This document shows, in pieces, positions 41,905 to 50,452 of a stretch of DNA of 64,000 nucleotides (within the stretch, counting starts at the first letter, position 1; every line of letters starts with the position of its first letter). A program made the position numbers and the translations under genes. Source of the stretch: Paucidesulfovibrio sp050251775 (GTDB lineage: Bacteria > Desulfobacterota > Desulfovibrionia > Desulfovibrionales > Desulfovibrionaceae); contig JBFWMD010000002.1 of assembly GCA_050251775.1 (NCBI GenBank), positions 1-64,000 on the forward strand, written 5' to 3'. Under the pieces are notes generated by a model. It had not been told where the DNA came from. It did not search any database and saw only the letters and a program-made list of their open reading frames with translations.

Positions 41905-42401
41905 AGCACCCTCTTGTCTCACAAGAAATACTCAAAAATTTTATATCGATACACATTGTTCTCCGACAGAATGGCTGGAAAGAAACACGCATTCAAATCC
42001 ATTGCTACTCGAACACCGCCCATAAAAAACGAAATATCTTCCGGCTTCTGCTGGACGGAGCCAGAACGATACCTCCCCATTCTAATTTACTACCAGATCC
42101 AATCCATTCTTGCAATACGTTGCTCCTATTTCATCTGCTACTCCTTTCCCATATTCCTTGTCCCCTCTTTTCCATTTTTCCCAGCTCACACCTGTCACCC
42201 CAAACCCCAAAGTGCTTCAGCCCCGCATGGGGAAGAACCACTCCGTTTGTCCGCCTTTGCCCCAAGTCGGAAACCGGCTCTGCTCGCGGGCACGTCTCCA
42301 ACCTCCCGCGCCGAAGAGGAAAAAGCGGCAAAGCATCGCGCCTACCGGGCCGCTGCGTTTCCGCGTTGGTTCCGGATGCGAATTTCCGGCTGCGGAACGG
42401 T
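41905..42401. other. Intergenic region, AT-rich, no supported gene
   Basis: These 497 bases separate the chemoreceptor (minus) from the end of the PAS regulator (minus). The first 200 are AT-rich and would hold the chemoreceptor promoter. The rest has pyrimidine-rich stretches and short frames without ribosome sites. Confidence 0.5.
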
Positions 42402-43760
42402 CTATTCCAGACCGAAACGCCGGATCTGCTTCCAGATGGTGGTCCGCGACATGCCGAGCATCCGGGCGGCCTCGGAGCGGTTGCCCTTGGCAGCCCGCAA
42501 CGCCCGCTCCAGCCGTTCCCGCTTGATCTCGTTCATATCCCGACCGTCGAGCGTCGCGCATTTCGGCGCAAGACCCCCCTGCACGATGTCGTGTGGCAGG
42601 TCCGCTGGTTCGAGCTCCCCGCCCCGGCAGGCGATGAAGGCGTACTCAAAGGCGCTTTTCAACTCCCGAACGTTGCCCGGCCAGGAATAGCGCATCAGCA
42701 GCTCCATGGTCTCCCTGGCGATGCCCTGGATGTCCTTGCGTGTCTTCAGCCGAATGCGCTGGAAAATGGACTCGGCCAGCAAGGGGATGTCCTCCCGTCG
42801 CTCCCGCAGGGCGGGCATGGCAATGGGCACGACGTTGATGCGATAGTAGAAGTCCCGCCGGAAGCTCCCCTGCTCGATGAGTTCCGGCAGGTCCCGGTTG
42901 GTGGCCGAGATGATCCTGGCCCGCACAGGAATCTGGCGGTGGTCGCCGACCCGCTCCAGGACTTTGTCCTCCAGCACGCGCAGCAGCTTGACCTGTGTCG
43001 TCAGGGGCATGTCGCCGATTTCATCCAAAAAGATGTCGCCGTCCCCGGCCAGCTCGAACCGGCCCGCCCGGTCGCGGTGCGCGCCCGTGTACGCGCCCTT
43101 GACATGGCCGAAAAGCTCGCTCTCCAGCAGCGACTCGTTCAGGGCCGCGCAGTTCACTTTGACAAAAGGCCGGTCGCCGCGTTCCCCCAGCGCATGCACG
43201 GCTGCGGCGACCAGTTCCTTGCCCGTGCCGCTCTCACCGAAAATAATCACAGGCGCGTCCGACTGCGCGGCCTTGGTGATCATCTCGTAGACCCGGAACA
43301 TGGCCGGGGAACGCCCGATGAGACCGTGGAAGCTGTCCTCGGCCTGGAGTTCCCGGCGGTAGGTCTCGATCTGGGTTTCCTTTTCCAGCAGTTCGGTCAC
43401 GTCGGTCATGACCTCCACCGCGCCGATGACCGTGCCCGAGGCGTCTTTGAGCACCGAGGCGTTCTTGACCACGTGGACCAGGGAGCCGTCCTTGCGTGTG
43501 ACCGCGCAGCGTTGCTTGTGCAGCACGCCCTTCTGGAACATCACGCACCAGTGGCAGCCTTTGGTGCTGCGCACTCGCTCGCAGGAGGTGCAATTGAAGA
43601 TGGTGCAGGACGCGCCCACCAGCTCCTCGCGCGAGTAGCCCGAAATTTCCTCCAGGGCGCGGTTCAGGGAAACAATCCGCCCCCCCGGATCCACGATCAT
43701 CACTCCGTCCGGAATCGTGTTCACCACGGCCTTCCAATACTCTTCGAGATCGTGGGACAT
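42402..43760 (-). CDS. PAS-domain sigma-54 activator with cysteine cluster
   Basis: A 452-residue regulator. Its N-terminal PAS domain (YWKAVVNTIPDGVMIVDPGG) contains an unusual run of cysteines, CTIFNCTSCERVRSTKGCHWC, spaced C-x5-C-x2-C-x8-C-x2-C. The AAA+ domain has Walker A GESGTGKE, the sigma-54 loop GAYTGA, Walker B GDIFLDEIGDMP, and R-finger region FRRDFYYRINV. A Fis-type helix-turn-helix ends the protein (RSEAARMLGMSRTTIWKQ). MSHDLEEY is chosen as start because AGGAG lies 7 nt before it. It is divergent from Hdr locus 2, which has a good sigma-54 promoter. The cysteines may hold a cluster or sense redox or persulfide state. Confidence 0.92.
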   Translation of the reverse strand: MSHDLEEYWKAVVNTIPDGVMIVDPGGRIVSLNRALEEISGYSREELVGASCTIFNCTSCERVRSTKGCHWCVMFQKGVLHKQRCAVTRKDGSLVHVVKNASVLKDASGTVIGAVEVMTDVTELLEKETQIETYRRELQAEDSFHGLIGRSPAMFRVYEMITKAAQSDAPVIIFGESGTGKELVAAAVHALGERGDRPFVKVNCAALNESLLESELFGHVKGAYTGAHRDRAGRFELAGDGDIFLDEIGDMPLTTQVKLLRVLEDKVLERVGDHRQIPVRARIISATNRDLPELIEQGSFRRDFYYRINVVPIAMPALRERREDIPLLAESIFQRIRLKTRKDIQGIARETMELLMRYSWPGNVRELKSAFEYAFIACRGGELEPADLPHDIVQGGLAPKCATLDGRDMNEIKRERLERALRAAKGNRSEAARMLGMSRTTIWKQIRRFGLE

Positions 43761-43803
43761 GGCCTTGCTCCTGTTCACTTTGTGGACATTTGTTGCGTTC
43801 ATA

Positions 43804-43914
43804 ATGTTAACAGGTGAACGGTCCGAGCACAAGCAACGTCGCTGCATTTTCCCTTCGCCGCCCTGATCCGCGCAAAAAACAGCGCACTATTACAATATGT
43901 TGTCATGTTAACAT
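43804..43914. promoter_or_regulatory. Paired GTTAAC palindromes, candidate activator sites
   Basis: ATGTTAACA occurs at 43804-43812 and the perfect palindrome ATGTTAACAT at 43905-43914, about 100 bases apart, upstream of the sigma-54 promoter of Hdr locus 2 and beside the start of the PAS activator gene. They are the best candidates for its binding sites. This is inferred from repetition and position only. Confidence 0.45.
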
Positions 43915-43940
43915 TTTCGCAGGGGGCAACCGGACTCCCC

Positions 43941-43956
43941 TGGCACGTTCGTCGCT
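43941..43956 (+). promoter_or_regulatory. Sigma-54 promoter of Hdr locus 2
   Basis: TGGCACG-N4-TCGCT has a perfect -24 element and a -12 element with the essential GC and one T-to-C change, at exact sigma-54 spacing. It lies about 50 bases before the first gene (44007) and faces it. The divergent PAS activator has an intact GAYTGA loop, so the pair fits. Confidence 0.75.
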
Positions 43957-44006
43957 ATGGGAGAGGTGTTTCCACGGCACACGTTTGCAACAGGAGCACT
44001 GTTCAC

Positions 44007-44507
44007 ATGGTCCGGATCGATGCGCGGGATTCCATCACCTCCCTGGCGATTCTGAAAATCGGATCGCTGCTGCGGGAACTTTCCCCAGGCGAGGGCATGG
44101 AGATCCTTTGCGACGACGAAGCCACCATGGAAGACATCCTGAGGATCCATCCGAATTGTGAATGCCAGAAGGCCGCACAGGACAACGACACCGAAGACGG
44201 CTGCCTGTTCGTCCTGCGCAGAAAGCAACCCTCTCAACATCAGGAGCACACCATGTCCGAACTCGATCTTTCCACCATCCAGGTCAGCAGCACCGCCGAC
44301 GCCCGGGGCAGCGCCTGTCCCGGCCCCCTGCTCGAAGCCAAGAAGGGCATCGGCAAGGTCAAGGTGGGAGAAATTCTGGAAATCTACTCCAACGACTCCG
44401 GAACCCGCACGGACATTCCGGCCTGGGCGGGCAAGGTCGGCCACGAGTACCTGGGCGTGGTCGCCGTGGACGGGTACGACAAGCACTTCATCCGCAGAAA
44501 GAAGTAG
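44007..44507 (+). CDS. Tandem TusA-like protein (degenerate plus active TusA domain)
   Basis: The 166-residue frame joins two similar small domains. The first (about residues 1-80, SLAILKIGSLLRELSPGEGMEIL) has a TusA-like fold pattern but lacks the Cys-Pro motif. The second (from MSELDLSTIQV) has the sulfur-carrier motif GSACPGPLLEAKKGI with the persulfide Cys. An AGGAG just before MSELDL (ATG at 44253) could also start the second domain alone as an 84-residue TusA. The first ATG has AGGAG at 10 nt. TusA carries a persulfide; at the head of an Hdr operon it probably delivers sulfur to or from the Hdr complex. Confidence 0.8.
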   Translation: MVRIDARDSITSLAILKIGSLLRELSPGEGMEILCDDEATMEDILRIHPNCECQKAAQDNDTEDGCLFVLRRKQPSQHQEHTMSELDLSTIQVSSTADARGSACPGPLLEAKKGIGKVKVGEILEIYSNDSGTRTDIPAWAGKVGHEYLGVVAVDGYDKHFIRRKK

Positions 44508-44517
44508 GCGGGCCGAC

Positions 44518-44937
44518 ATGGGCAGCCAGGCAAACGCGAACACCCAGGGCAAGATCCTGATTCTCGCCACGGAAAGCTGCGCCTACCCCGGCGCGGACTC
44601 GGTGGGGCAGGCGCACAGCTCCTACCCGGCCAACGTCCACATCCTCCGCGTGAAGGCGCCGGTCCTTTTTCCGGAACGGTTCTACCTGGACTGTTTCCGC
44701 AAGGGCATCGCCGGAATCATCATCATGTCCTGCGGCGAGGAGTGCCCCTACGAGGGCGCATACAAGGCCATGGCCAAACGCCTGGACCGTGTCTACGAGC
44801 TGATGAAGGCCGAGGACCTGGACATCCGCAGGCTCCGGCTGACAGCGATCTGCACGGTGTGCAACCGGGCGTTTCTCAATGAGGTCAACCAGATGGAACA
44901 AATCGTCCAGGAACTGGGTTCGCCGGTTCCGGCATAG
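44518..44937 (+). CDS. MvhD-like iron-sulfur subunit
   Basis: A 139-residue protein of the hydrogenase iron-sulfur (MvhD) family. It has ESCAYPGADSVG, IIMSCGEECPYEGAY and TAICTVCNRAF, a variant cysteine arrangement compared with MvhD of locus 1. The start is chosen at MGSQANAN after the TusA stop; the frame is open upstream only as a shadow. In QmoB this domain is fused to the HdrA part; here it is separate. Confidence 0.85.
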   Translation: MGSQANANTQGKILILATESCAYPGADSVGQAHSSYPANVHILRVKAPVLFPERFYLDCFRKGIAGIIIMSCGEECPYEGAYKAMAKRLDRVYELMKAEDLDIRRLRLTAICTVCNRAFLNEVNQMEQIVQELGSPVPA

Positions 44938-45011
44938 GCCGGACGCCTGGGGTCCCGCCCGGTCCAAACAGGACACGGGCGGGAGCCGACCAGGTCTTCG
45001 GGGAGCAAGAT

Positions 45012-46385
45012 ATGGACACAATGCAAGAATACACGTTTGACGCCATGGTCGTGGGCGGGGGAATCGCCGGGCTCCAGGCAGCGCTGGACCTTGCGGACCA
45101 GGGCTACCGGACCGCGGTCATCGAAAAGGACGCCTCGGTCGGCGGCAAGATGATCCGCCTTTCCAAGGTGTTCCCCACCCTGGACTGCGCAAGCTGCATC
45201 ACCACCCCCAAGATGGCCGCCGCCGCGCACCACGAGGGCATCACCCTCTTCACCTGCTGCGACGTGAACGCCCTGGCCAACGCCGAGGGCGGCGTGCTCG
45301 CCTCGGTGACGCAGCGGCCCCGCTATGTGGACATGGACAAATGCATCGGCTGTCGCAAGTGCGAATACGAATGCCCCGTGCTCGTGCCCGATGTCGAACA
45401 GGGCGGCTTCTCCGGGCGCAAGGCCATCCGCATCCCCTTCTCCAACGCCATTCCGCAAAAGGCCCTGCTGGACGCGGAAAACTGCATGCTCTGCGGCAAG
45501 TGCGCCTCGGTCTGCCCCACCGGAGCCATCGTCTATGACCAGAAGCCCGAGCAGTACGCCATCCGCGCCCGGACCGCGGTGCTCGCCACCGGCTTCGAGC
45601 TGACGCCTCTGGCGGACAAGCGGCAGTACGGCATGGGCGTCATTCCCAACGTCATCGACTCCATGCAGATGGAGCGGCTGCTCGCGCCCCACGGACCCTA
45701 CGGACGGGTGCTGCGGCCCTCGGACGGAAGGATTCCGGACTCCATCGCCTACGTGCAGTGCGCGGGTTCGCGCGACGCCAGCATGGGCGTGCCCTACTGT
45801 TCCCGCGTCTGCTGCATGTACGCCATCAAGCAGGCCATGCTGCTCTCCGGCTCCCTGCCCCTGGCGGACATCACCATATACTACATGGACATCCGCGCCT
45901 TCGGAAAGAACTACGAGCAGTTTTACCAGAACGCCAAGGCCATGGGCATCGAGTTCGTCAAGGCCAAGGTCGCGACCCTGGATCCGGGCGAAAACGGCTC
46001 GGTGCGCGTCCACTACGAGGACCAACTCGGCGAGGGTGCGACCTCCCGCGAACACGACCTGGTGGTGCTCTCCATGGGCATGGTTCCCGGCTGGAAGCCG
46101 GGGGACGTTTGCCCCGTGGGCGAGGGCGAGGACGGCTTCATCCGCTCGATCCTGCCCAAGATCTCCCCCAGCGTGACCGACATGGACGGCGTGTTTGTGG
46201 CTGGCGTGGCCGCCGGTCCCAAGGACATCGTGGACACCATCACCGAAGCCGGAGCAGCGGCCATGGAGGCGGCCAAGTACCTGACCTCGCTGGATTTGAA
46301 CAAGGCCGATGGCCCGGCCCATGCCCCGACCGATGATCCGCAAGCGACCCCGGAAGCGGTCCAAAAGGAGGCGCTCCATGGCTGA
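45012..46385 (+). CDS. HdrA/QmoA-like flavoprotein
   Basis: A 457-residue protein with FAD site AMVVGGGIAGLQAALDLADQG, the HdrA segment TLDCASCITTPKM, and two ferredoxin motifs, CIGCRKCEYECP and CMLCGKCASVCP. It lacks the N-terminal extension and the C-terminal ferredoxin pair of full-length HdrA, so it is closer in size to QmoA. GGGGAG precedes the ATG. It overlaps the next gene by 8 nt. With the neighbouring HdrA it may form a QmoAB-like flavin pair. Confidence 0.9.
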   Translation: MDTMQEYTFDAMVVGGGIAGLQAALDLADQGYRTAVIEKDASVGGKMIRLSKVFPTLDCASCITTPKMAAAAHHEGITLFTCCDVNALANAEGGVLASVTQRPRYVDMDKCIGCRKCEYECPVLVPDVEQGGFSGRKAIRIPFSNAIPQKALLDAENCMLCGKCASVCPTGAIVYDQKPEQYAIRARTAVLATGFELTPLADKRQYGMGVIPNVIDSMQMERLLAPHGPYGRVLRPSDGRIPDSIAYVQCAGSRDASMGVPYCSRVCCMYAIKQAMLLSGSLPLADITIYYMDIRAFGKNYEQFYQNAKAMGIEFVKAKVATLDPGENGSVRVHYEDQLGEGATSREHDLVVLSMGMVPGWKPGDVCPVGEGEDGFIRSILPKISPSVTDMDGVFVAGVAAGPKDIVDTITEAGAAAMEAAKYLTSLDLNKADGPAHAPTDDPQATPEAVQKEALHG

Positions 46386-48318
46386 AAGCAAGCACACCGC
46401 GCCCGTTCCGAACACGAACGGGACCCCGGACGAGGCCAGGGTCGGTGTCTACATCTGCTACTGCGGCGGAAACATCTCCGACCACGTGGACGTGGAAAAA
46501 GTCCGCGAGCGCGTGGAACGCGTGCCCGGCGTGGCCGTGGCCCGCACGAACATGTTCATGTGCTCCGACCCCGGCCAGGAACTGATCATGGAGGACCTCC
46601 GGAGCGGCGCGATCAACCGCGTGGTCGTGGCCTCCTGCGCGCCCAGCCTGCACGAGTCCACCTTCCGCTCGGCCATTGTCCGGGCCGGAGGCAACCCCTA
46701 CCAGTACGAACACGCCAACATCCGCGAACAGGTCAGCTGGGTGCATCACGGCGACCCGGCCACGGACAAGGCCACGCGCATGGTGGCGGCGGCCACGGGC
46801 AAGGCCCGCCACCTCACCCCGCTGGAGCCCATCCGCGTGGAGGCCCGGCGCAGCGCCGTGGTCATCGGCGGTGGCATCGCGGGCATGCGCTCGGCGCTTG
46901 ATCTGGCCGCGCGCGGCATCCGCACCGTGATCGTGGAGAAGTCGCCGTATCTCGGCGGAGGCGTGGCCGCCCTGGGCCGTCTGGCCCCCACGGGCGAGGA
47001 CGCCGCCGCAGTGGTCCGCGAACTGGCCGGGCGCGTGCTGGCCCACCCGGACATCGCGGTCCATTCCCGCGCCACGGTCACGGGCTTCGGCGGCTACGTG
47101 GGCAATTTCTCCCTGGAGATTTCCCCCGTTGCGGACGCGGCCCGGCCCGCCCAAGGCAATCCTGGTGATTTCGTGACCGGCAGGGGCGTCCGGGCTCCGG
47201 AGCTTCCGGATTCCGGCAAGGTCTCTCTGGAAACCGGCGTGGTGGTTCTGGCCACGGGCTTCTCCTCCTACGTTCCGCGCAACGGGGAATACGGCTACGC
47301 GGAGAACCCCGAAGTCCTGACCCTGCCAGCGTTCCTCCGGCTGCTCGCGGAGACCAAGGAAAGCGGCGGCGCGCTGCGCGTGGGCGGCAAGCCCGTGCGC
47401 CGAATGGCCATCATCCACTGCGTGGGCAGCCGCCAGATTCCCGGCGTGCATCAGGAACGGGAGGACGGCACGCTCAACGAATACTGCTCCCGGGTCTGCT
47501 GTTCGGCCTCCATCAACGCCGCCAACACGGTGCGGGAGACCTTCCCGGAGACCCGGGTCTACGAACTTTACCGGGACATCCGGACCTATGGCCGGGGCCA
47601 GGAGGAGATGTACGCCAGGGCGTCGGCCAACAAGGTCGTGTTCATGCGCTTCGGCGACGAGGACGCCCCCCTGGTGCGCCGCAACGATCCGGGCGCGGAC
47701 TTCCCCCTGAGCGTCACCGTGCGGGACGAGCTGACCTTCGGCGAGGAGCTGGAGACCCCGGTGGATCTGGTGGTCCTGGCCACGGGCATGGAGCCCGGCC
47801 CCATTCCGGAGCTGGTGGACATGCTCAAGCTCCCGGTGGGCGCGGACCGCTTCCTGCTCGAAACCCACCCCAAGCTCCGCCCTGTGGAACTGCCCGTGGC
47901 CGGCATCTTCCTGGCCGGAACCTGCCAGGCGCCCATGGATGCGGGAGAAGCCTGCAACGCGGCCTCTGCCGCCGCGGTCAAGGCCGCGGCCCTGCTGGGC
48001 AAGGGATGTGTGGAGCTGGATCCCTTTGTGGCTGCGGTGGACGTGCGCCGCTGCCAGGGCAACGGCGCCTGCGTCGAGGCCTGCCTCAGCGAGGGCGCGC
48101 TCTCCCTGGTGCAAATGGAGCTGGACGGGGAAACCGTCACCAGGGCCCAGGTTTCCCCGGCCCTGTGCCTGGGCTGCGGGGCCTGCGTCGCGGTCTGCCC
48201 GGAAAACGCCATTGATGTCAACGGATCGACCCTGGCCCAATACGAGGAGATGGTCGAGATGATCGTTTCCGAGGCTGCGTTTGCCGCCGAAGCCCCTGTT
48301 GCGGGCCAGGACGCCTGA
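46378..48318 (+). CDS. HdrA/QmoB-like flavin iron-sulfur protein
   Basis: A 646-residue HdrA. It has an N-terminal VYICYCGGNISDHV motif, FAD site AVVIGGGIAGMRSALDLA, and C-terminal ferredoxin motifs with CQGNGACVEACL (the second Cys of CxxC replaced by Gly-Asn) and CLGCGACVAVCP. The mid-protein ferredoxin pair usual in HdrA is missing, so the electron path differs; the QmoA-like partner has such a pair. AAAAGGAGG precedes the start. One cluster site may be incomplete. Confidence 0.9.
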   Translation: MAESKHTAPVPNTNGTPDEARVGVYICYCGGNISDHVDVEKVRERVERVPGVAVARTNMFMCSDPGQELIMEDLRSGAINRVVVASCAPSLHESTFRSAIVRAGGNPYQYEHANIREQVSWVHHGDPATDKATRMVAAATGKARHLTPLEPIRVEARRSAVVIGGGIAGMRSALDLAARGIRTVIVEKSPYLGGGVAALGRLAPTGEDAAAVVRELAGRVLAHPDIAVHSRATVTGFGGYVGNFSLEISPVADAARPAQGNPGDFVTGRGVRAPELPDSGKVSLETGVVVLATGFSSYVPRNGEYGYAENPEVLTLPAFLRLLAETKESGGALRVGGKPVRRMAIIHCVGSRQIPGVHQEREDGTLNEYCSRVCCSASINAANTVRETFPETRVYELYRDIRTYGRGQEEMYARASANKVVFMRFGDEDAPLVRRNDPGADFPLSVTVRDELTFGEELETPVDLVVLATGMEPGPIPELVDMLKLPVGADRFLLETHPKLRPVELPVAGIFLAGTCQAPMDAGEACNAASAAAVKAAALLGKGCVELDPFVAAVDVRRCQGNGACVEACLSEGALSLVQMELDGETVTRAQVSPALCLGCGACVAVCPENAIDVNGSTLAQYEEMVEMIVSEAAFAAEAPVAGQDA

Positions 48319-48335
48319 GCACAAGGAAGGACCCC

Positions 48336-48653
48336 ATGAAGGAACAAGCCTCCGGAAATGCTCCGGACAAGGAACTGATGAAGGCGCTGCGCGCGGAGCG
48401 CAAGGACGCCGTGGAACGTGCCACTGCCGCGGCCAGGGAAACCCGAAAGGCGCTCAAGGCCGTGCGGGAGCATCTCGCCGGAGCGAACGCCACGATTCCG
48501 GAAATCGCCCAGGCCATAGGCCTGGCTCCGGACCGGACCCTCTGGCTGGTGGCCAGCATGCGCAAGTTCGGCGAGGTGGTCGAAGCGGAAAAGGACGGCG
48601 ACTTCTACCGCTACGCACTGGCCGGCGCAACCGCGCAACCTGGGCAAGAATGA
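48336..48653 (+). CDS. Small winged-helix-like protein in the Hdr operon
   Basis: A 105-residue basic protein with a helical N terminus (RAERKDAVERATAAARETRKALKAV) and a segment resembling a winged helix (ATIPEIAQAIGLAPDRTLWLVASMRKFGEV). GGAAGGA lies before the start. It sits 17 nt after the hdrA-like gene and 45 nt before hdrC, so it is part of the operon. It may be an assembly or regulatory factor. I do not recognise a named family. Confidence 0.75.
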   Translation: MKEQASGNAPDKELMKALRAERKDAVERATAAARETRKALKAVREHLAGANATIPEIAQAIGLAPDRTLWLVASMRKFGEVVEAEKDGDFYRYALAGATAQPGQE

Positions 48654-48698
48654 GCGGGCATCGGCGCGGCGCGCCCCCGTCAAGGAAGGAGAATCGTC

Positions 48699-49001
48699 AT
48701 GGCCGTGGTCAATCCTGAATTCATGAACACGCTCGCACAGGTCGGGCAGGACGTGGGCGCCGAGTGCTTCAACTGCGGAACCTGCGCCGCCATCTGCCCC
48801 CTGGTTTCCGGGCATTTCCCGAGAAAGATGATCCGCTACGCCCAGATCGGTGCGGAGGAACTGATCCTCGAACACGCCCAGGACCTCTGGCGCTGCCTGC
48901 ACTGCGGCCTCTGCACCCAGAGCTGCCCGCGCGGAGCCAACCCCGGCGAAGTGGTCCTCGCGCTCAAGCGGCACGTGGTGGCCGCCTGGAGGAGATCCTG
49001 A
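48699..49001 (+). CDS. hdrC: HdrC-type iron-sulfur subunit
   Basis: A 100-residue protein with two 4Fe-4S motifs, CFNCGTCAAICP and CLHCGLCTQSCP, shorter than HdrC of locus 1. AAGGAGA precedes the ATG. Its stop overlaps the hdrB start by one base, so the two are coupled. Confidence 0.93.
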   Translation: MAVVNPEFMNTLAQVGQDVGAECFNCGTCAAICPLVSGHFPRKMIRYAQIGAEELILEHAQDLWRCLHCGLCTQSCPRGANPGEVVLALKRHVVAAWRRS

Positions 49002-49936
49002 TGTACAATCCCAGAGACATCATCGAAATACTGGCCGACAACGTCCGCAAGACCCGCAGCCCGTTCGCGGTTCCCAAGAGCCTGGTCAACGGCTGGTGCA
49101 AGGGCCTGGACCTCCCGCGCGAGGGCGACTCCCTGCTCGTGACCGGACTGATGTACCAGTTCGTGCCGTTCATTGAGGCGGCCACCCGCCAGCTCGAACG
49201 CTTTGAGGACACGCGCTGGATGTCCTCCCTGGCCTACGCGCGCTTCGTGCCCAAGCTGCTCTCCGGCCTGGGTCTGGCCCTGCTGACCCCGGCCGCGGCC
49301 CGGGAAAAGGCCGCCGGACACCTGCGCAATATCGTCACGATACTGCGCGCTTCGGGCCGGGACTTCTGCTACCGGCCGGAGCTGGACGAATACAGCGGCA
49401 TCCTGCTCTACGATCTCGGTGACCAGGAGAACTTCGTGCGCCACGCGGAAATCGTGGCCACCGCGCTGCAAAAGGCGGGCATCCGCAGGATCATCACCAC
49501 GGATCCGCACACTACGTACGCCCTGAAGGTGCTCTATCCCAAGTACGTGGGAGCCTCCTTCGAGGTGCGCACCTACTTCGAGGACCTGGATCTGAGTGGT
49601 GATCATGGCGGCCAGAAGCTCGTGCTGCACGATCCCTGTTTCTACGGCCGGTATCTGCGACTTTCGGACGCCCCGCGCAAGGTCCTGGCCGGGCTGGGCT
49701 ACGAATGCCTGGACCTGCGCGAGTCCGGAACGTTCACGAGTTGCTGCGGCGGCCCCGCCGAATCCATCTCGCCCAAGCTTGCCTGCGAGATCGGCGTCCG
49801 CCGGGCCGAAACCCTGAACGGCCCCGGCGAGCAGGTGGTCGCCATGTGCCCACTTTGTTTGAACAATCTTGAAAAGTGCGGCGTCAAGGCCATAGACCTG
49901 TCCACGCTGCTGGCACGCAACGGCTCAGCGAACTGA
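49001..49936 (+). CDS. hdrB: HdrB-like protein with one intact CCG domain
   Basis: A 311-residue protein. The C-terminal CCG domain is complete (LHDPCFYGRYL, FTSCCGGPAES, CPLCLNNLEKCG). The N-terminal half, where HdrB normally has a first CCG domain, lacks its cysteines (TTDPHTTYALK aligns with the usual CPHC site). Only one non-cubane cluster is therefore expected, as in some DsrK-like or sHdr proteins. GAGGAG precedes the ATG. It ends 28 nt before dsrE. Confidence 0.88.
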   Translation: MYNPRDIIEILADNVRKTRSPFAVPKSLVNGWCKGLDLPREGDSLLVTGLMYQFVPFIEAATRQLERFEDTRWMSSLAYARFVPKLLSGLGLALLTPAAAREKAAGHLRNIVTILRASGRDFCYRPELDEYSGILLYDLGDQENFVRHAEIVATALQKAGIRRIITTDPHTTYALKVLYPKYVGASFEVRTYFEDLDLSGDHGGQKLVLHDPCFYGRYLRLSDAPRKVLAGLGYECLDLRESGTFTSCCGGPAESISPKLACEIGVRRAETLNGPGEQVVAMCPLCLNNLEKCGVKAIDLSTLLARNGSAN

Positions 49937-49964
49937 AACCGAAAACAACCATCGAGGAGTGATC

Positions 49965-50339
49965 ATGTCCGAAAAGCAGGAAAAGATTCTCTACATCGGG
50001 ACCCACGCCAACGACGATCCGGAAAAGGCGCATCTGCCTTTTGTCCTGGGCAACGCGGCTCTGGCCATGGACATCCAGGCCATCATCGTTTTGCAGTCCA
50101 ACGGCGTGTATCTGGCCAAAAAGGGCTTCGTGGACCACATGGTTTCGGGCGGCGGTTTTCCGCCCATCAAGAAGCTCCTGTCGGATTTTCTGGAACAGGG
50201 CGGCGAGATCAAGGTCTGCAAGCCTTGCATCGCCGAGCGCAAGATCGATGAGTCCGATCTCATCGAGGGAGCCGTGACCACGGCCGGCGGCGCCCTGAAC
50301 ATCGCGGCCATCGAAGCCGACGCGATTCTCTGCTTCTGA
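49965..50339 (+). CDS. DsrE-family sulfur-relay protein
   Basis: A 124-residue DsrE/DsrF-like protein (ILYIGTHANDDPEKAHLPFVLGNAALAM, VYLAKKGFVDH). The likely persulfide Cys lies in GEIKVCKPCIAER. DsrE-type proteins exchange sulfur with TusA; a TusA-like gene opens this operon. GAGGAGT lies directly before the ATG. It is the last gene, 28 nt before a GC-rich terminator hairpin. Confidence 0.9.
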   Translation: MSEKQEKILYIGTHANDDPEKAHLPFVLGNAALAMDIQAIIVLQSNGVYLAKKGFVDHMVSGGGFPPIKKLLSDFLEQGGEIKVCKPCIAERKIDESDLIEGAVTTAGGALNIAAIEADAILCF

Positions 50340-50367
50340 GGTTCTTTCTTCCTCTTCTCCAACGCGA

Positions 50368-50388
50368 GGCCCCGCCCCAGGCGGGGCC
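50368..50388 (+). terminator. Hairpin terminator after Hdr locus 2
   Basis: A 9-bp GC stem (50368-50376 with 50380-50388) with a CCA loop is followed by TTGTCCC. The T-run is short, so termination may be partial. It lies between convergent dsrE and phnM. Confidence 0.65.
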
Positions 50389-50452
50389 TTGTCCCGAGGG
50401 CAATCCCGCCGCCTTCCGCCAGTTCGCGCCGCAAAGCGCGCTTCCAGGGGCC

